From an uncultured Chthoniobacterales bacterium (GTDB lineage Bacteria > Verrucomicrobiota > Verrucomicrobiae > Chthoniobacterales > UBA10450), in the NCBI GenBank assembly GCA_955652855.1, contig CATPCN010000697.1:1-16609 (forward strand): a stretch of 16,609 bases of DNA, written 5' to 3'. Position numbers and translations under genes: made by a program. Under the pieces are notes generated by a model. The model was not told the origin of the DNA. It ran no database searches and saw only the letters and a program-made list of their open reading frames with translations. Each line of letters begins with the position of its first letter. Position 1 is the first letter of the stretch. Positions 7,583 through 15,071 of this stretch are shown piece after piece.

Positions 7583-8581
7583 CTCCCTTTCAAAGCTTGC
7601 CAACAATTCGTCGCGTGTCGCCGTGGCGGTGCCGAGCTTGCCCACCACGACGGCGCTGGCGTGGTTCGCGATTTCGGCGGCTTCAAGGGCCGATGCTTCG
7701 CAAGCGAGCGCAAGTGTAAAAAGCGCAATGGCAGTATCGACCGCACCCGAAACGTCAAAAACGTCTCTAGCTTTCGTGGGAATGTGATGCGGCGTTTTGT
7801 TTTTCTGAAAAAGCATCATGCCTTGCTCGCCCAGCGTGACGAGCAGGAACTTCGTCTCCCATTTTTTCAGCAAAGCAGCGCCGGCTTTCTTAAGATCGAC
7901 ATCTTTCTCGGGAGATTTTTCTGGATCGCGCCACGGAATTCCGGCGGCGAAAAAAGCTTCGGTGCGATTGGGTTTCACCGCCGTGAGACCGCGCCAGTCA
8001 ATCGATTGGTGCGGATTCGGATCGGCCGTGACAATTTTGCCAGCGGCATGCGCGTCACGCGAAACTTGCGCGACCAGTTCGTTAGTCAAAAAACCTTTGC
8101 CGTAATCCTCGAAAATGATCACGTCGATCTTTGGCAAGATCCGCCGGACCGATTCGATCACTTGCGCGATTTGCCTTTTCTTCGGCGCGCCAATTTGCTC
8201 TCGATCCACGCGCACGACTTGTTGGTGACGCGCGATGATTCGCGTTTTGACGATCGTTTTGAAATCGGAATCCTCGAGCGCGTTTTGCATGTCGATCTTT
8301 TCCTTACCAAGCAGTTCACGCAGCTGGCGTCCGCCACGATCGGCGCCGACCAATCCAATGACTCCGACGTTTCCGACAAATTCCCGCAGATTTCGCGCGA
8401 CATTCGCCGCCCCGCCGGGATAAAAGCTTTCACCGGTCACTTCCACCACCGGCACCGGAGCTTCCGGAGAAATGCGACCCACTTTGCCCCAAACGAATTC
8501 ATCCAGCATCAAATCGCCAATCACGAGAATCCGCTTGGTTCGCGCTTGCTTAAGGATTTCTTTCAATCGGCCGGGAGTCAT
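7571..8581 (-). CDS. rfaE1: D-glycero-beta-D-manno-heptose 7-phosphate kinase RfaE1 (PfkB family)
   Basis: The family phosphorylates heptose 7-phosphate at position 1 for ADP-heptose and LPS core synthesis. The 336 residues correspond to the kinase half of HldE only; the adenylyltransferase domain is absent and should be encoded elsewhere. Seen: VIGDLMLDEFVWGKVGRISPEAPVP near the N-terminus, PGGAANVARNL (55-65), IFEDYGKG, TADPNP, KPNRTEA and the PfkB signature region DVSGAVDTAIA (276-286). The last normally reads GAGD; here residue 281 is Val (GTC at 7739-7741). The catalytic Asp282 remains. The final residues and stop come from a foldback repeat. It is the first gene of the minus-strand LPS cluster and is divergent from the gene at 8740. 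Confidence 0.93.
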   Translation of the reverse strand: MTPGRLKEILKQARTKRILVIGDLMLDEFVWGKVGRISPEAPVPVVEVTGESFYPGGAANVARNLREFVGNVGVIGLVGADRGGRQLRELLGKEKIDMQNALEDSDFKTIVKTRIIARHQQVVRVDREQIGAPKKRQIAQVIESVRRILPKIDVIIFEDYGKGFLTNELVAQVSRDAHAAGKIVTADPNPHQSIDWRGLTAVKPNRTEAFFAAGIPWRDPEKSPEKDVDLKKAGAALLKKWETKFLLVTLGEQGMMLFQKNKTPHHIPTKARDVFDVSGAVDTAIALFTLALACEASALEAAEIANHASAVVVGKLGTATATRDELLASFERELSS

Positions 8582-8739
8582 GATGAATAAGAAACAGATG
8601 GATGCCGCCAGTTTGGAGGGTTTTTTCGAATCAGAAGAGTCAAAATATTGAAGCCGCGAAATTTGTGCGTTAGGCAGTTCTGCTTAGAGTTATCAACTAA
8701 TCCTGAATACGAAGGCGAAATCAACAGTCGAAGCTCCCG
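8582..8739. promoter_or_regulatory. Divergent intergenic region upstream of rfaE1 and the 8740 gene
   Basis: 158 bp separate two divergent starts, so promoters for both should be here. It is visibly AT-richer than its surroundings (GAGTCAAAATATTGAAG; TTATCAACTAATCC). On the minus strand TTGACT could be a -35 box, but no good -10 follows at the right distance. One copy of CGTTAGGC lies at 8668-8675. Confidence 0.35.
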
Positions 8740-9543
8740 ATGATCCGATTGCCTAACATCTGCAAATCAGCTGCGGTCGTGATTGCGGGGCTGGCCGTCT
8801 GCGCACAAGCGGCGCCGGCGCCTCAGCATATCGACATAAAAAACCTCTCGAAAAAGGTGGAGGACGTGGTGGTGCCGTTGCCTAACGAAGTCTTCGGAGC
8901 GCTCAACAAACTCGGGGCCGTCAACTGGAAGGATTACGTCCGCAGCAATAAGGGCAGCAATTTCACGGAGCGACCGCGAATCGCGCTTTTGCTCGGCACC
9001 GTGATCGCGGATGGATTTATTGCGGTGCAGGCGGAAGATGCGCCGACGGTGAAGGAAATTGGCCAGCGCGTCCTCGCTCTCGCTAAAGGAATCGGCGTGG
9101 GGAATTCCATCACGCCGCACGCCAAGGCGATCATCGAAGCGGCGGACAAACGGCGCTGGGACAATGTGCGGCAGGAACTCGATCGCACGCAGAACAGCGT
9201 GCAGACAGCCATGAACGAAGTGCACGACGAAAAACTTTCGCAGCTGGTCAGCTTGGGTGGCTGGTTGCGCGGCACACAGGTTCTGACCTCGGTTGTGACG
9301 CAGCATTTCTCGGCTGACGGCGCGGAGCTTCTCCATCAGCCCGATCTGCTTGTTTATTTTCAGACGCGGCTGCAAGCGATGCCCGAATATAATCAGAAGC
9401 TACTTCAGGACATCCAAGGCGCGCTCGTCGAAGTGAAGCCGTTGATTGATGTCGGTCAGGCGCGGATTTCGCCGCAATCCGTCAAACGGATCAACGACAT
9501 CACGACCAAACTCGACAGTGAAATCGTGACGAGAAATCCGTGA
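8740..9543 (+). CDS. Exported protein of unknown function
   Basis: The 267 residues begin with a clear signal peptide: MIRLPNICKS, a hydrophobic core AAVVIAGLAVCA, and a likely signal peptidase I cut after AQA (about residue 24). The mature part is mostly helical and polar, without membrane segments: a stretch VEDVVVPLPNEVFGALNKLG, a conserved-looking IALLLGTVIADGFIAVQAED, and a second half rich in Q, E and K that could form long helices (LQAMPEYNQKLLQDIQG). I do not recognise a domain. It is coupled by a 4-nt overlap (GTGA) to the next exported protein, so the two probably work together in the periplasm. Real gene: strong signal peptide and host-like codon use. Confidence 0.8.
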   Translation: MIRLPNICKSAAVVIAGLAVCAQAAPAPQHIDIKNLSKKVEDVVVPLPNEVFGALNKLGAVNWKDYVRSNKGSNFTERPRIALLLGTVIADGFIAVQAEDAPTVKEIGQRVLALAKGIGVGNSITPHAKAIIEAADKRRWDNVRQELDRTQNSVQTAMNEVHDEKLSQLVSLGGWLRGTQVLTSVVTQHFSADGAELLHQPDLLVYFQTRLQAMPEYNQKLLQDIQGALVEVKPLIDVGQARISPQSVKRINDITTKLDSEIVTRNP

Positions 9544-9995
9544 GGCACCCTGCTTTTGTGAACTCAATCTGGCGCGCGAGTTTCTGTGTCGCGATAATTT
9601 TCGCGCTGAACGCCGCGGCGCTGGCTTCAGTGGACGACGCGCAATCCTTTGCGCTGCAAGCGGCCGAGCCGTATGTGAAGCAAGGCTTTCAAGTGCGCGA
9701 AGATTATTGGGGCGGCGATCTCGGTGTCGGCGAGAAAAAAGCGGTCAAGCAGCAGCTTTTTAAAGGGAACGAATATTGGTTTTGGCTCGGCTCCGAAGTC
9801 GAGCAGGCCAAGATCTCAGTGCACATTTACGATTTGGAAGGGAAGATCGCCGAAGAAACTGACGGCTGGGAGAAAGGCCACTTCGCCGCCGCGCATATTG
9901 TTCCGAAGGCGACCGGCAGTTATTTCATCATTGTCGCGATCGAGCAATCGCCGGAAGAACGAACGCATTGGGCGCTCGTTTATGGTTTTCGTTAA
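9540..9995 (+). CDS. Small exported protein of unknown function
   Basis: It starts with GTG at 9540, overlapping the stop of the preceding gene (GTGA), and is 151 residues long. The N-terminus is a signal peptide (RASFCVAIIFALNAAALA, cut near residue 29). The mature part, about 120 residues, alternates hydrophobic and polar residues as in a beta-sandwich (EYWFWLGSEV, ISVHIYDLEGKI, GSYFIIVAIEQ, HWALVYGF). This resembles small pre-peptidase-like or carbohydrate-binding folds, but that is only an inference from pattern. No catalytic motif is evident. It is followed 48 bp later by phoH. Confidence 0.75.
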   Translation: MRHPAFVNSIWRASFCVAIIFALNAAALASVDDAQSFALQAAEPYVKQGFQVREDYWGGDLGVGEKKAVKQQLFKGNEYWFWLGSEVEQAKISVHIYDLEGKIAEETDGWEKGHFAAAHIVPKATGSYFIIVAIEQSPEERTHWALVYGFR

Positions 9996-10043
9996 ACGGA
10001 AATTGTCGATGTTAGCGATTGCCGATCTTGGTCTCGCTGTCGG

Positions 10044-11030
10044 ATGACCGAAACGCGCACGCTGCAGTTCGAGAACGCTCGCGCTTTGCAATCGCTCTAT
10101 GCGAACGATCTCAAGCTCTTGAAAACGCTGGAAGATTCGCTCGGCGTAAAAGTGACGACGCGCGAAGGCTGGGTGAAGCTGGAAGGTGAACCGGCCAAGA
10201 TCGACAAGGCGCAGCGCGTTTTCGATCAACTCGAGCAAGCACGCCAGAAAGGCGTCGACATTCACAAGCACGAATTTAGTTACGCCCTGGATTCCGTGAA
10301 CGAAGCGCGCCTCGATAATTTGAGCGACGTCGTCGAAACGAAGATTACGACGTCGTCGCGCAAAGCGCCGATCGTAGCGCGCTCGCTCGGCCAACGAAAT
10401 TACGTCGAGGCGATCCAGAAAAACGACATCGTCTTCGGAATCGGTCCGGCGGGGACGGGTAAAACTTATCTCGCCGTCGCGATGGCGGTCGCGGCGTTAA
10501 AGAAAGAACAGGTCAGCCGAATTATTTTAACGCGGCCCGCGGTCGAAGCAGGTGAAGCGCTCGGATTTTTACCGGGCGATTTGCAACAAAAGATCACGCC
10601 CTACTTGCGGCCCCTTTACGATGCGTTGCGCGACATGATTGAACCGGATGAACTCGACCGCCTGGTCGCGCGCGAAAACATCGAGATCGCGCCGCTCGCT
10701 TACATGCGCGGACGCACGCTCGGCAACGCTTTCATTATTCTCGATGAAGCGCAGAACACGACGACGGAGCAGATGTTCATGCTGCTTACGCGTATGGGGC
10801 CCAATTCAAAATGCGTCGTGACCGGCGATGTCACCCAGATCGATCTGCCGCCGAACAAACGATCGGGTCTGGTCGAAGCGATCCAGGCGCTCAAGAACAC
10901 AGCCGGGATCGCGATGGTCTACTTTACAGAACGCGATGTCGTGCGGCACGAGCTTGTTCGTGCGATTATCACCGCTTATCAGCAACATCGCTCGCCCGCC
11001 AACGCGAGCGCAGCTGCACCGCGCAAATAA
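10044..11030 (+). CDS. phoH: PhoH family ATPase (YbeZ-like)
   Basis: 328 residues, the usual size. The family is a cytoplasmic P-loop ATPase, thought to act in RNA metabolism and often encoded beside ybeY and a membrane HD protein. An N-terminal KH-like part (1-75) precedes the ATPase core: Walker A GPAGTGKT (134-141), ILTRPAVEAGEALGFLPGDL (161-180), Walker B AFIILDEAQN (229-238), and the sensor-like TGDVTQIDLPP. All motifs are complete. The C-terminus ends in a short Ala/Ser-rich tail. The membrane HD gene follows after 3 nt, so the two are in one operon. Confidence 0.95.
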   Translation: MTETRTLQFENARALQSLYANDLKLLKTLEDSLGVKVTTREGWVKLEGEPAKIDKAQRVFDQLEQARQKGVDIHKHEFSYALDSVNEARLDNLSDVVETKITTSSRKAPIVARSLGQRNYVEAIQKNDIVFGIGPAGTGKTYLAVAMAVAALKKEQVSRIILTRPAVEAGEALGFLPGDLQQKITPYLRPLYDALRDMIEPDELDRLVARENIEIAPLAYMRGRTLGNAFIILDEAQNTTTEQMFMLLTRMGPNSKCVVTGDVTQIDLPPNKRSGLVEAIQALKNTAGIAMVYFTERDVVRHELVRAIITAYQQHRSPANASAAAPRK

Positions 11031-11033
11031 TCC

Positions 11034-12674
11034 ATGTTTGATTTTCTGAAACGCAATCGGCTCGTGAGACGCGGTCTTGCCTCGGGCAAAACACGCCGGC
11101 GCCGCACTCCCAACGAATTCCTGCGCAGCCTTGAATACGCCGCCTACCCGAAGGTCTTTATCTTCGCCGGCTTCGTCGCGGGGCTCGCCTTTCTTGTCTT
11201 CAGTGGCCAACAACCTGAGCCAACGAAAAACTTCGTCTTCGCCCTGCTCTTTTTGGCAATGGCCATCACCCAGCTCTTAATCAATCAACCGAAAACATTT
11301 TCGCAAAACTCGCGCATCCTTCTTGTCTTCGGCGTGATCCTCACTCAGCTCGCGGTGACGAAACTGGTGCTCGTCGTTTGCAATGGCGGAACGGTCCACT
11401 TTCTCAAACCCGAGATGGGCGGACTGATCGCGCCTTATGCTTTCGCGCCGCTTGTGCTGAGCGTTTTGCTCGGTCGCAACCACGGACTTTACGCAGCAGT
11501 TTTTGTGAGCCTCTGGAGCAGCGTCCTCTTTGGAAGAATCGACGCGCCGCTTCTCGTCACGAGTTTAATCAGCGGATTCACCGCTGTCTCGTTCACCTTG
11601 CAAGTGCGGCGTCGCAGTAAACTGATTCGCGCCGGCATCGGCGTCGGCCTTGCGATCTGGTTGTTGTCGCTCACGTTTGGATTAATTGGACCGATCAATT
11701 TATTTCCACCGAGCGCCAACGATTGGGGAATGATCGGCATACAGAGCGCGCTCGCTGTCGGTAACGGGCTCGTGACCGCGATGATCGTGGGCGGCGCACT
11801 CCCGATTCTCGAACATCTCTTTCAAGTCACGACCGACATTTCTTGGCTGGAAGCTTCGGACCTGAACCACCCGTTGCTGCGGCGCATGACGATCGAAGCG
11901 CCGGGCACTTATCATCACAGCCTTGTGGTGGCGAATTTGGCCGAGTCAGCCGCCGAAGCGATCGACGCGAACGCCACGCTCTGCCGCGTCTGCTCCTATT
12001 TTCACGACGTCGGCAAATTGGTGAAGCCGGAATATTTCACCGAGAACATGAGCTTCGAGCGCAATCCGCACGACGATCTCGCGCCGACCATGAGCGCGCT
12101 CATCATCATCGCGCACGTGAAAGAAGGTGTCGATCTTGCCCTTAAGCACAAACTCAACCAGCGCATCATCGACATCATCCAGGAGCATCACGGCACCTCG
12201 CTCGTCTACTATTTTTACAAGCGCGCCTTGCAACAGCACGATGACGCGCGCGCCGGCGGCAAGATCATGAAGATGCGCGAGGACGACATCCCGGAAGTGA
12301 GCGAAGAGAGTTTTCGCTACAGCGGTCCGAAGCCGCAAACCAAAGAGAGCGGCATCATCAGCCTGGCGGACGCGGTCGAAGGCGCGTCGCGCAGCATCGA
12401 GAAGCCGACGCCGCAAAAGATCGAGCAGCTCGTCACCGAAATCATTCAACAGCGCATCGCCGATGACCAGCTCGACGAATGCGAATTAACGCTGGGCGAG
12501 CTCGGCGTTATCGCGGAACGCTTTCGCTTCACCCTCATGACGATGTTGCACAGCCGTATTGCCTATCCGAAACCGGAAACCAAGACGCCGTCGCAACGGG
12601 ATGAAACCTTGCGGCCCGATGTGATGACCGTGACGAAGAGGCCTGCATCGGCCCCGCCGATCTCCGCGGCGTGA
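11034..12674 (+). CDS. Membrane HD-domain phosphohydrolase (7TM-HD / PgpH-YqfF type)
   Basis: 546 residues. A cytoplasmic basic N-terminus is followed by about seven hydrophobic segments between 41 and 260 (for example VFIFAGFVAGLAFLVF, IRAGIGVGLAIWLLSLTFGL). After TDISWLEASDLNHPLLRRM comes the HD domain: GTYHHSLVVANLAE (His294, His295), SYFHDVGKL (His324, Asp325), HVKEGVDLA and QEHHGTSLVYYFY. In Firmicutes, PgpH of this family hydrolyses cyclic di-AMP; that substrate is not shown here. Relative to PgpH-type proteins, the large extracytoplasmic domain before the membrane bundle is missing: the first membrane segment starts at about residue 41. The C-terminal tail is Pro/Thr/Lys-rich. The gene follows phoH by 3 nt; ybeY, frequently next, is not present here. 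Confidence 0.9.
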   Translation: MFDFLKRNRLVRRGLASGKTRRRRTPNEFLRSLEYAAYPKVFIFAGFVAGLAFLVFSGQQPEPTKNFVFALLFLAMAITQLLINQPKTFSQNSRILLVFGVILTQLAVTKLVLVVCNGGTVHFLKPEMGGLIAPYAFAPLVLSVLLGRNHGLYAAVFVSLWSSVLFGRIDAPLLVTSLISGFTAVSFTLQVRRRSKLIRAGIGVGLAIWLLSLTFGLIGPINLFPPSANDWGMIGIQSALAVGNGLVTAMIVGGALPILEHLFQVTTDISWLEASDLNHPLLRRMTIEAPGTYHHSLVVANLAESAAEAIDANATLCRVCSYFHDVGKLVKPEYFTENMSFERNPHDDLAPTMSALIIIAHVKEGVDLALKHKLNQRIIDIIQEHHGTSLVYYFYKRALQQHDDARAGGKIMKMREDDIPEVSEESFRYSGPKPQTKESGIISLADAVEGASRSIEKPTPQKIEQLVTEIIQQRIADDQLDECELTLGELGVIAERFRFTLMTMLHSRIAYPKPETKTPSQRDETLRPDVMTVTKRPASAPPISAA

Positions 12675-12676
12675 GC

Positions 12677-12703
12677 CGGTAGGGCGGAGACTCAGTCGAG
12701 CCG
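12677..12703. repeat. Possible fragment of a dispersed intergenic repeat
   Basis: The short gap between the HD gene and PNP contains GGGCGGAGACTCAGTCGAG within 12677-12703, flanked by CGG and CCG. It has a small dyad (GACT-C-AGTC) and no coding role. It looks like the insert types found elsewhere in the window, but only one copy is present here, so this is tentative. Confidence 0.3.
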
Positions 12704-12713
12704 ACGCATTACG

Positions 12714-13562
12714 ATGGCTGACAAAATCGCCCTCGAACGTCTCCGAGACTGGCGCGCAGAGACCGCGATCGTTCTGGGCTCGGGACTAAATTCTCTCGTC
12801 GAAGGCGCGACGGACGACAAAAAGATCCCGTACTCCGAGTTCAAAGAGATTCCCAAGCCATCGGTTCCCGGACACGCCGGTCAGTTCGTCCTCGGCAAGA
12901 TCGACAATAAAAACGGAGCCGGCGGGAGCCGAGCGACGTGGACGGGAAAGCCCGCGAGGGTTGACGAGCCGGGAGGCGAGTCAATCAATGTGATCTTCGC
13001 GCAAGGACGCGTTCACCTTTACGAAGGTTACAGTGCGCTCGACGTCACCGCGCATGTTCGCATTCTCGCTGCCGCGGGAATCAAGCAATTGATTCTGACC
13101 AACGCCGCCGGCAGCGCGAACCCGAATTATAAACCGGGTTCGTGGATGATGATCGCCGATCAAATCAATCTGACCGGAACTTCGCCGCTGGTCGGCCATC
13201 CAAGTTTTATCGATATGACCGATGCGTACTCGCCGCGTCTGCGCGAAAATTTCCGGCGGGCCGCCAACAAGATCGACATAAAAATTCACGAAGGCGTTTA
13301 CGCCGGCGTGCTCGGTCCGCAGTATGAAACGCCGGCCGAAGTAAAAATGCTGCGCTCCTTAGGCGCCGACGCAATTGGCATGTCCACCGTGCTCGAAACA
13401 ATTCAAGCGCGCGCCCTCGGCCTCGAAGTCGCCGGCTTTTCCTGCCTAACGAATCTCGCCGCGGGAATTTCGACAACTAAACTCAGTCACGACGAAGTTC
13501 TAGCGACCGGAAAAAAGGCCGCTGCAGACTTTTCGCGACTGCTCAACGCTTCGCTGACGTAG
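12714..13562 (+). CDS. punA: Purine-nucleoside phosphorylase, trimeric class
   Basis: Cleaves purine nucleosides with phosphate in purine salvage, in the cytoplasm. 282 residues. Seen: IVLGSGLNSL (19-28), KPSVPGHAG, QGRVHLYEGY (97-106), LILTNAAGSANP, GVYAGVLGPQYETPAEV, and GADAIGMSTVLE. The last usually reads MSTVPE, so Pro is replaced by Leu. Between VLGKI (to 63) and INVIFAQGRVH (from 91) there is an insert of about 28 residues (DNKNGAGGSRATWTGKPARV and on) absent in typical members, encoded by a hairpin-rich stretch. The insert is in frame and sits just before the strand with the phosphate-binding His. The ATG at 12714 follows the HD gene by 39 nt. Confidence 0.93.
   Translation: MADKIALERLRDWRAETAIVLGSGLNSLVEGATDDKKIPYSEFKEIPKPSVPGHAGQFVLGKIDNKNGAGGSRATWTGKPARVDEPGGESINVIFAQGRVHLYEGYSALDVTAHVRILAAAGIKQLILTNAAGSANPNYKPGSWMMIADQINLTGTSPLVGHPSFIDMTDAYSPRLRENFRRAANKIDIKIHEGVYAGVLGPQYETPAEVKMLRSLGADAIGMSTVLETIQARALGLEVAGFSCLTNLAAGISTTKLSHDEVLATGKKAAADFSRLLNASLT
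12915..12984. repeat. Hairpin-rich in-frame insert within the PNP gene
   Basis: GC-rich block that codes for the extra loop of PNP. Two hairpins are visible. CGGG-AAAG-CCCG lies at 12943-12954. At 12961-12984, TTGAC pairs with GTCAA, then GA faces GA, then GCC pairs with GGC, closed by a GGGA loop. The second has the form of an RNA stem with tandem G-A pairs and a GNRA-type loop. The block looks like a palindromic repeat inserted in frame. Confidence 0.6.
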
Positions 13563-13632
13563 CCATCAGCTGCATCGTCTAGTTAGGCTGCTTTTATTGT
13601 ACTGTGCCAAGACCCATCTCTGATTTTCTTCT

Positions 13633-14442
13633 CTATTTTGCGTCGTGCGTGATCTGGTAAGTCCAATGCGTTTTTGATCTGAAAGCTCTTATTGCAGGTG
13701 CATAGCGAGCTGCACGAACGTTTAGAATTGCCCAACGAACAATTTCCGGACCCCAGCGACTGGTCGCGACCGCATCTCTCAGAATACGTCTAGGTGAAAA
13801 TCCGGAAATTATTTTATCGAGGATTCCCCAATATAGGCCGTCAAGCTCCTCTTGTGTGGTCGGATCAGACGAGGGCATTAATGTTTTTGGAACCTTGAAC
13901 ACGGCGATACTTCGAAGAGGCGGTCCGAGAAAAGGACGGCCCCATCGCTGAGCCCGTCGACCTCTCCTCGTGAGCGGATTCAATGGCGTTAGCGGCACGA
14001 TGTAAAACGCGACCGGCACGATCCAAAGAAGATGAAGCTTCGACACGGGCAACACGGCAGTTGCCACAAGTCCCGCCAGCAAAAATACGCCTTGAATTCC
14101 AACTAACGATCGGCCGCGCGGGAGAGTACCGACGATAAGGCCAGCGGATCCAAACCGCGACTTTCCGTAGCCCGCAACTCCGGCTCCGGTGCTATGGTTC
14201 ACAAACTGTGCAATCCGTTCGGCAACTAAGTCGGCAGCTTTAGGGTCGGTCTTTGTAGATTCGGGCACGCGCTCCCATTCATGTTTGAACAAATCCATTC
14301 GAAGCGTCTTGAGTGCATCAAAGCCTCGCTTACCAGCTCCGTGTGTGGGATTCGGACCACCAGCAACGAAGTCGGGCAATAAGACAGCCAGAAAATACAA
14401 GGCGACGAGTCCCAAAATGATCCAACCGATTATCTCACTCAT
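13633..14442 (-). CDS. Membrane protein of unknown function
   Basis: 269 residues from the ATG at 14440-14442, preceded by GGAG about 10 nt upstream. The open frame continues upstream to 14670, but that part overlaps the divergent gene at 14527 and does not look like protein. Membrane segments: IIGWIILGLVALYFLAVLL at the N-terminus, and two around the middle (GIQGVFLLAGLVATAVLP; LHLLWIVPVAFYIVPLTPL). Between them is a soluble segment with FDALKTLRMDLFKHEWERVP, and the C-terminal third is basic and soluble (HWTYQITHDAK at the end). No known domain recognised. Base composition is visibly less GC-rich than the housekeeping genes, in keeping with an accessory gene. Confidence 0.65.
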   Translation of the reverse strand: MSEIIGWIILGLVALYFLAVLLPDFVAGGPNPTHGAGKRGFDALKTLRMDLFKHEWERVPESTKTDPKAADLVAERIAQFVNHSTGAGVAGYGKSRFGSAGLIVGTLPRGRSLVGIQGVFLLAGLVATAVLPVSKLHLLWIVPVAFYIVPLTPLNPLTRRGRRAQRWGRPFLGPPLRSIAVFKVPKTLMPSSDPTTQEELDGLYWGILDKIISGFSPRRILRDAVATSRWGPEIVRWAILNVRAARYAPAIRAFRSKTHWTYQITHDAK

Positions 14443-14526
14443 GACTTCGGAGCTCTCCAATAATGAGCCGCGACCCAATGCTGGTAGCGTTTTAAGCTGC
14501 GTGATGCCAGATTTTTGTAAATCGAC

Positions 14527-14973
14527 GTGACCGCAATCGGCGAAACGATTCTTGGAGCTCTTGCAAAGGCGATTATCCAGTTCATCGCGCAACTTTGCGT
14601 GCCCGACATCAAAGAGCGCCGCGCGCAATATGATGAAGTCCGCCGCAGAATTTCGTACACGTTCCAACACCAGTCAGGCTTGGTCTTTAATTTCGCCGTT
14701 CCAAAGCATCGGGATGAACTCAGCAAGGTTTCTGACCAACTGAGAGATTTAGCTGATCAGCTCAGCTCGTCCATTGCTACAGTTCCCAAAGCCATCTGCC
14801 TACTTGTCTTATTCCGCTCAAAAATGAAGATCGAAAAGGCTTCTTCCTTACTGAGAGGAATCGCCAACATGAATCTCCTTCCCGAAAAACTCGAACCGTT
14901 TTGGCTACGCTCTATCGACAATAGCGCACGGCAAATACAGAGTTTGCTTGGCGTGAGTCTCGGAATGACGTAA
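14527..14973 (+). CDS. Small protein of unknown function
   Basis: 148 residues from a GTG, the first usable start after an in-frame TAA at 14518-14520. It is divergent from the gene at 14442, with 84 bp between starts. The N-terminus is hydrophobic (TILGALAKAIIQFIAQLCV) and may be a membrane or amphipathic anchor. Then follow charged helices (DIKERRAQYDEVRRRI; DELSKVSDQLRDLADQLSS) and a last segment KIEKASSLLRGIANMNLLP. It looks like a helical, possibly membrane-associated protein. No family identified. No ribosome site is seen, so the start is uncertain. Confidence 0.55.
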   Translation: MTAIGETILGALAKAIIQFIAQLCVPDIKERRAQYDEVRRRISYTFQHQSGLVFNFAVPKHRDELSKVSDQLRDLADQLSSSIATVPKAICLLVLFRSKMKIEKASSLLRGIANMNLLPEKLEPFWLRSIDNSARQIQSLLGVSLGMT

Positions 14974-14993
14974 TTCGCCGCCGATTCCGCTGC

Positions 14994-15024
14994 TCACAAC
15001 TTCGGCGGACGCTCGCGCGGTTCG
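14994..15024. repeat. Left copy of a 31-bp direct repeat (duplicate of the nuoC 3' end)
   Basis: Matches 16174-16204 at 28 of 31 positions. Read on the minus strand it encodes EPRERPPKL followed by TGA, comparable to the NuoC end EPRAHPPEL followed by TGA. No nuoC coding sequence precedes it, so it is an orphan copy of the gene end. Confidence 0.8.
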
Positions 15025-15071
15025 ATCACATTGAGTATACGGCTGTCAGATCACAACGCCTGGTTGCCGCC

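Larger units (their letters stand above)
381..13279. repeat. Dispersed word AAGATCGAC, 18 copies on both strands
   Basis: Plus-strand copies start at 2615, 4032, 4092, 6342, 7131, 7892, 10197, 12897 and 13269. Minus-strand copies (GTCGATCTT) start at 381, 1561, 2007, 4076, 4356, 6420, 8123, 8291 and 12130. Ten extend to AAGATCGACAT: 2005, 2615, 4032, 4092, 4354, 6418, 7131, 7892, 8289 and 13269. All lie inside genes, reading as KID(I/M) in one orientation and VDL in the other. None is found from 13280 to 16609. Confidence 0.85.

Noticed and set aside
14443..14670. Longer start (14670) for the membrane protein gene at 13633
   Set aside because: It overlaps the divergent 14527 gene and the sequence before MSEIIGW does not look like protein; ATG 14442 has a ribosome site.
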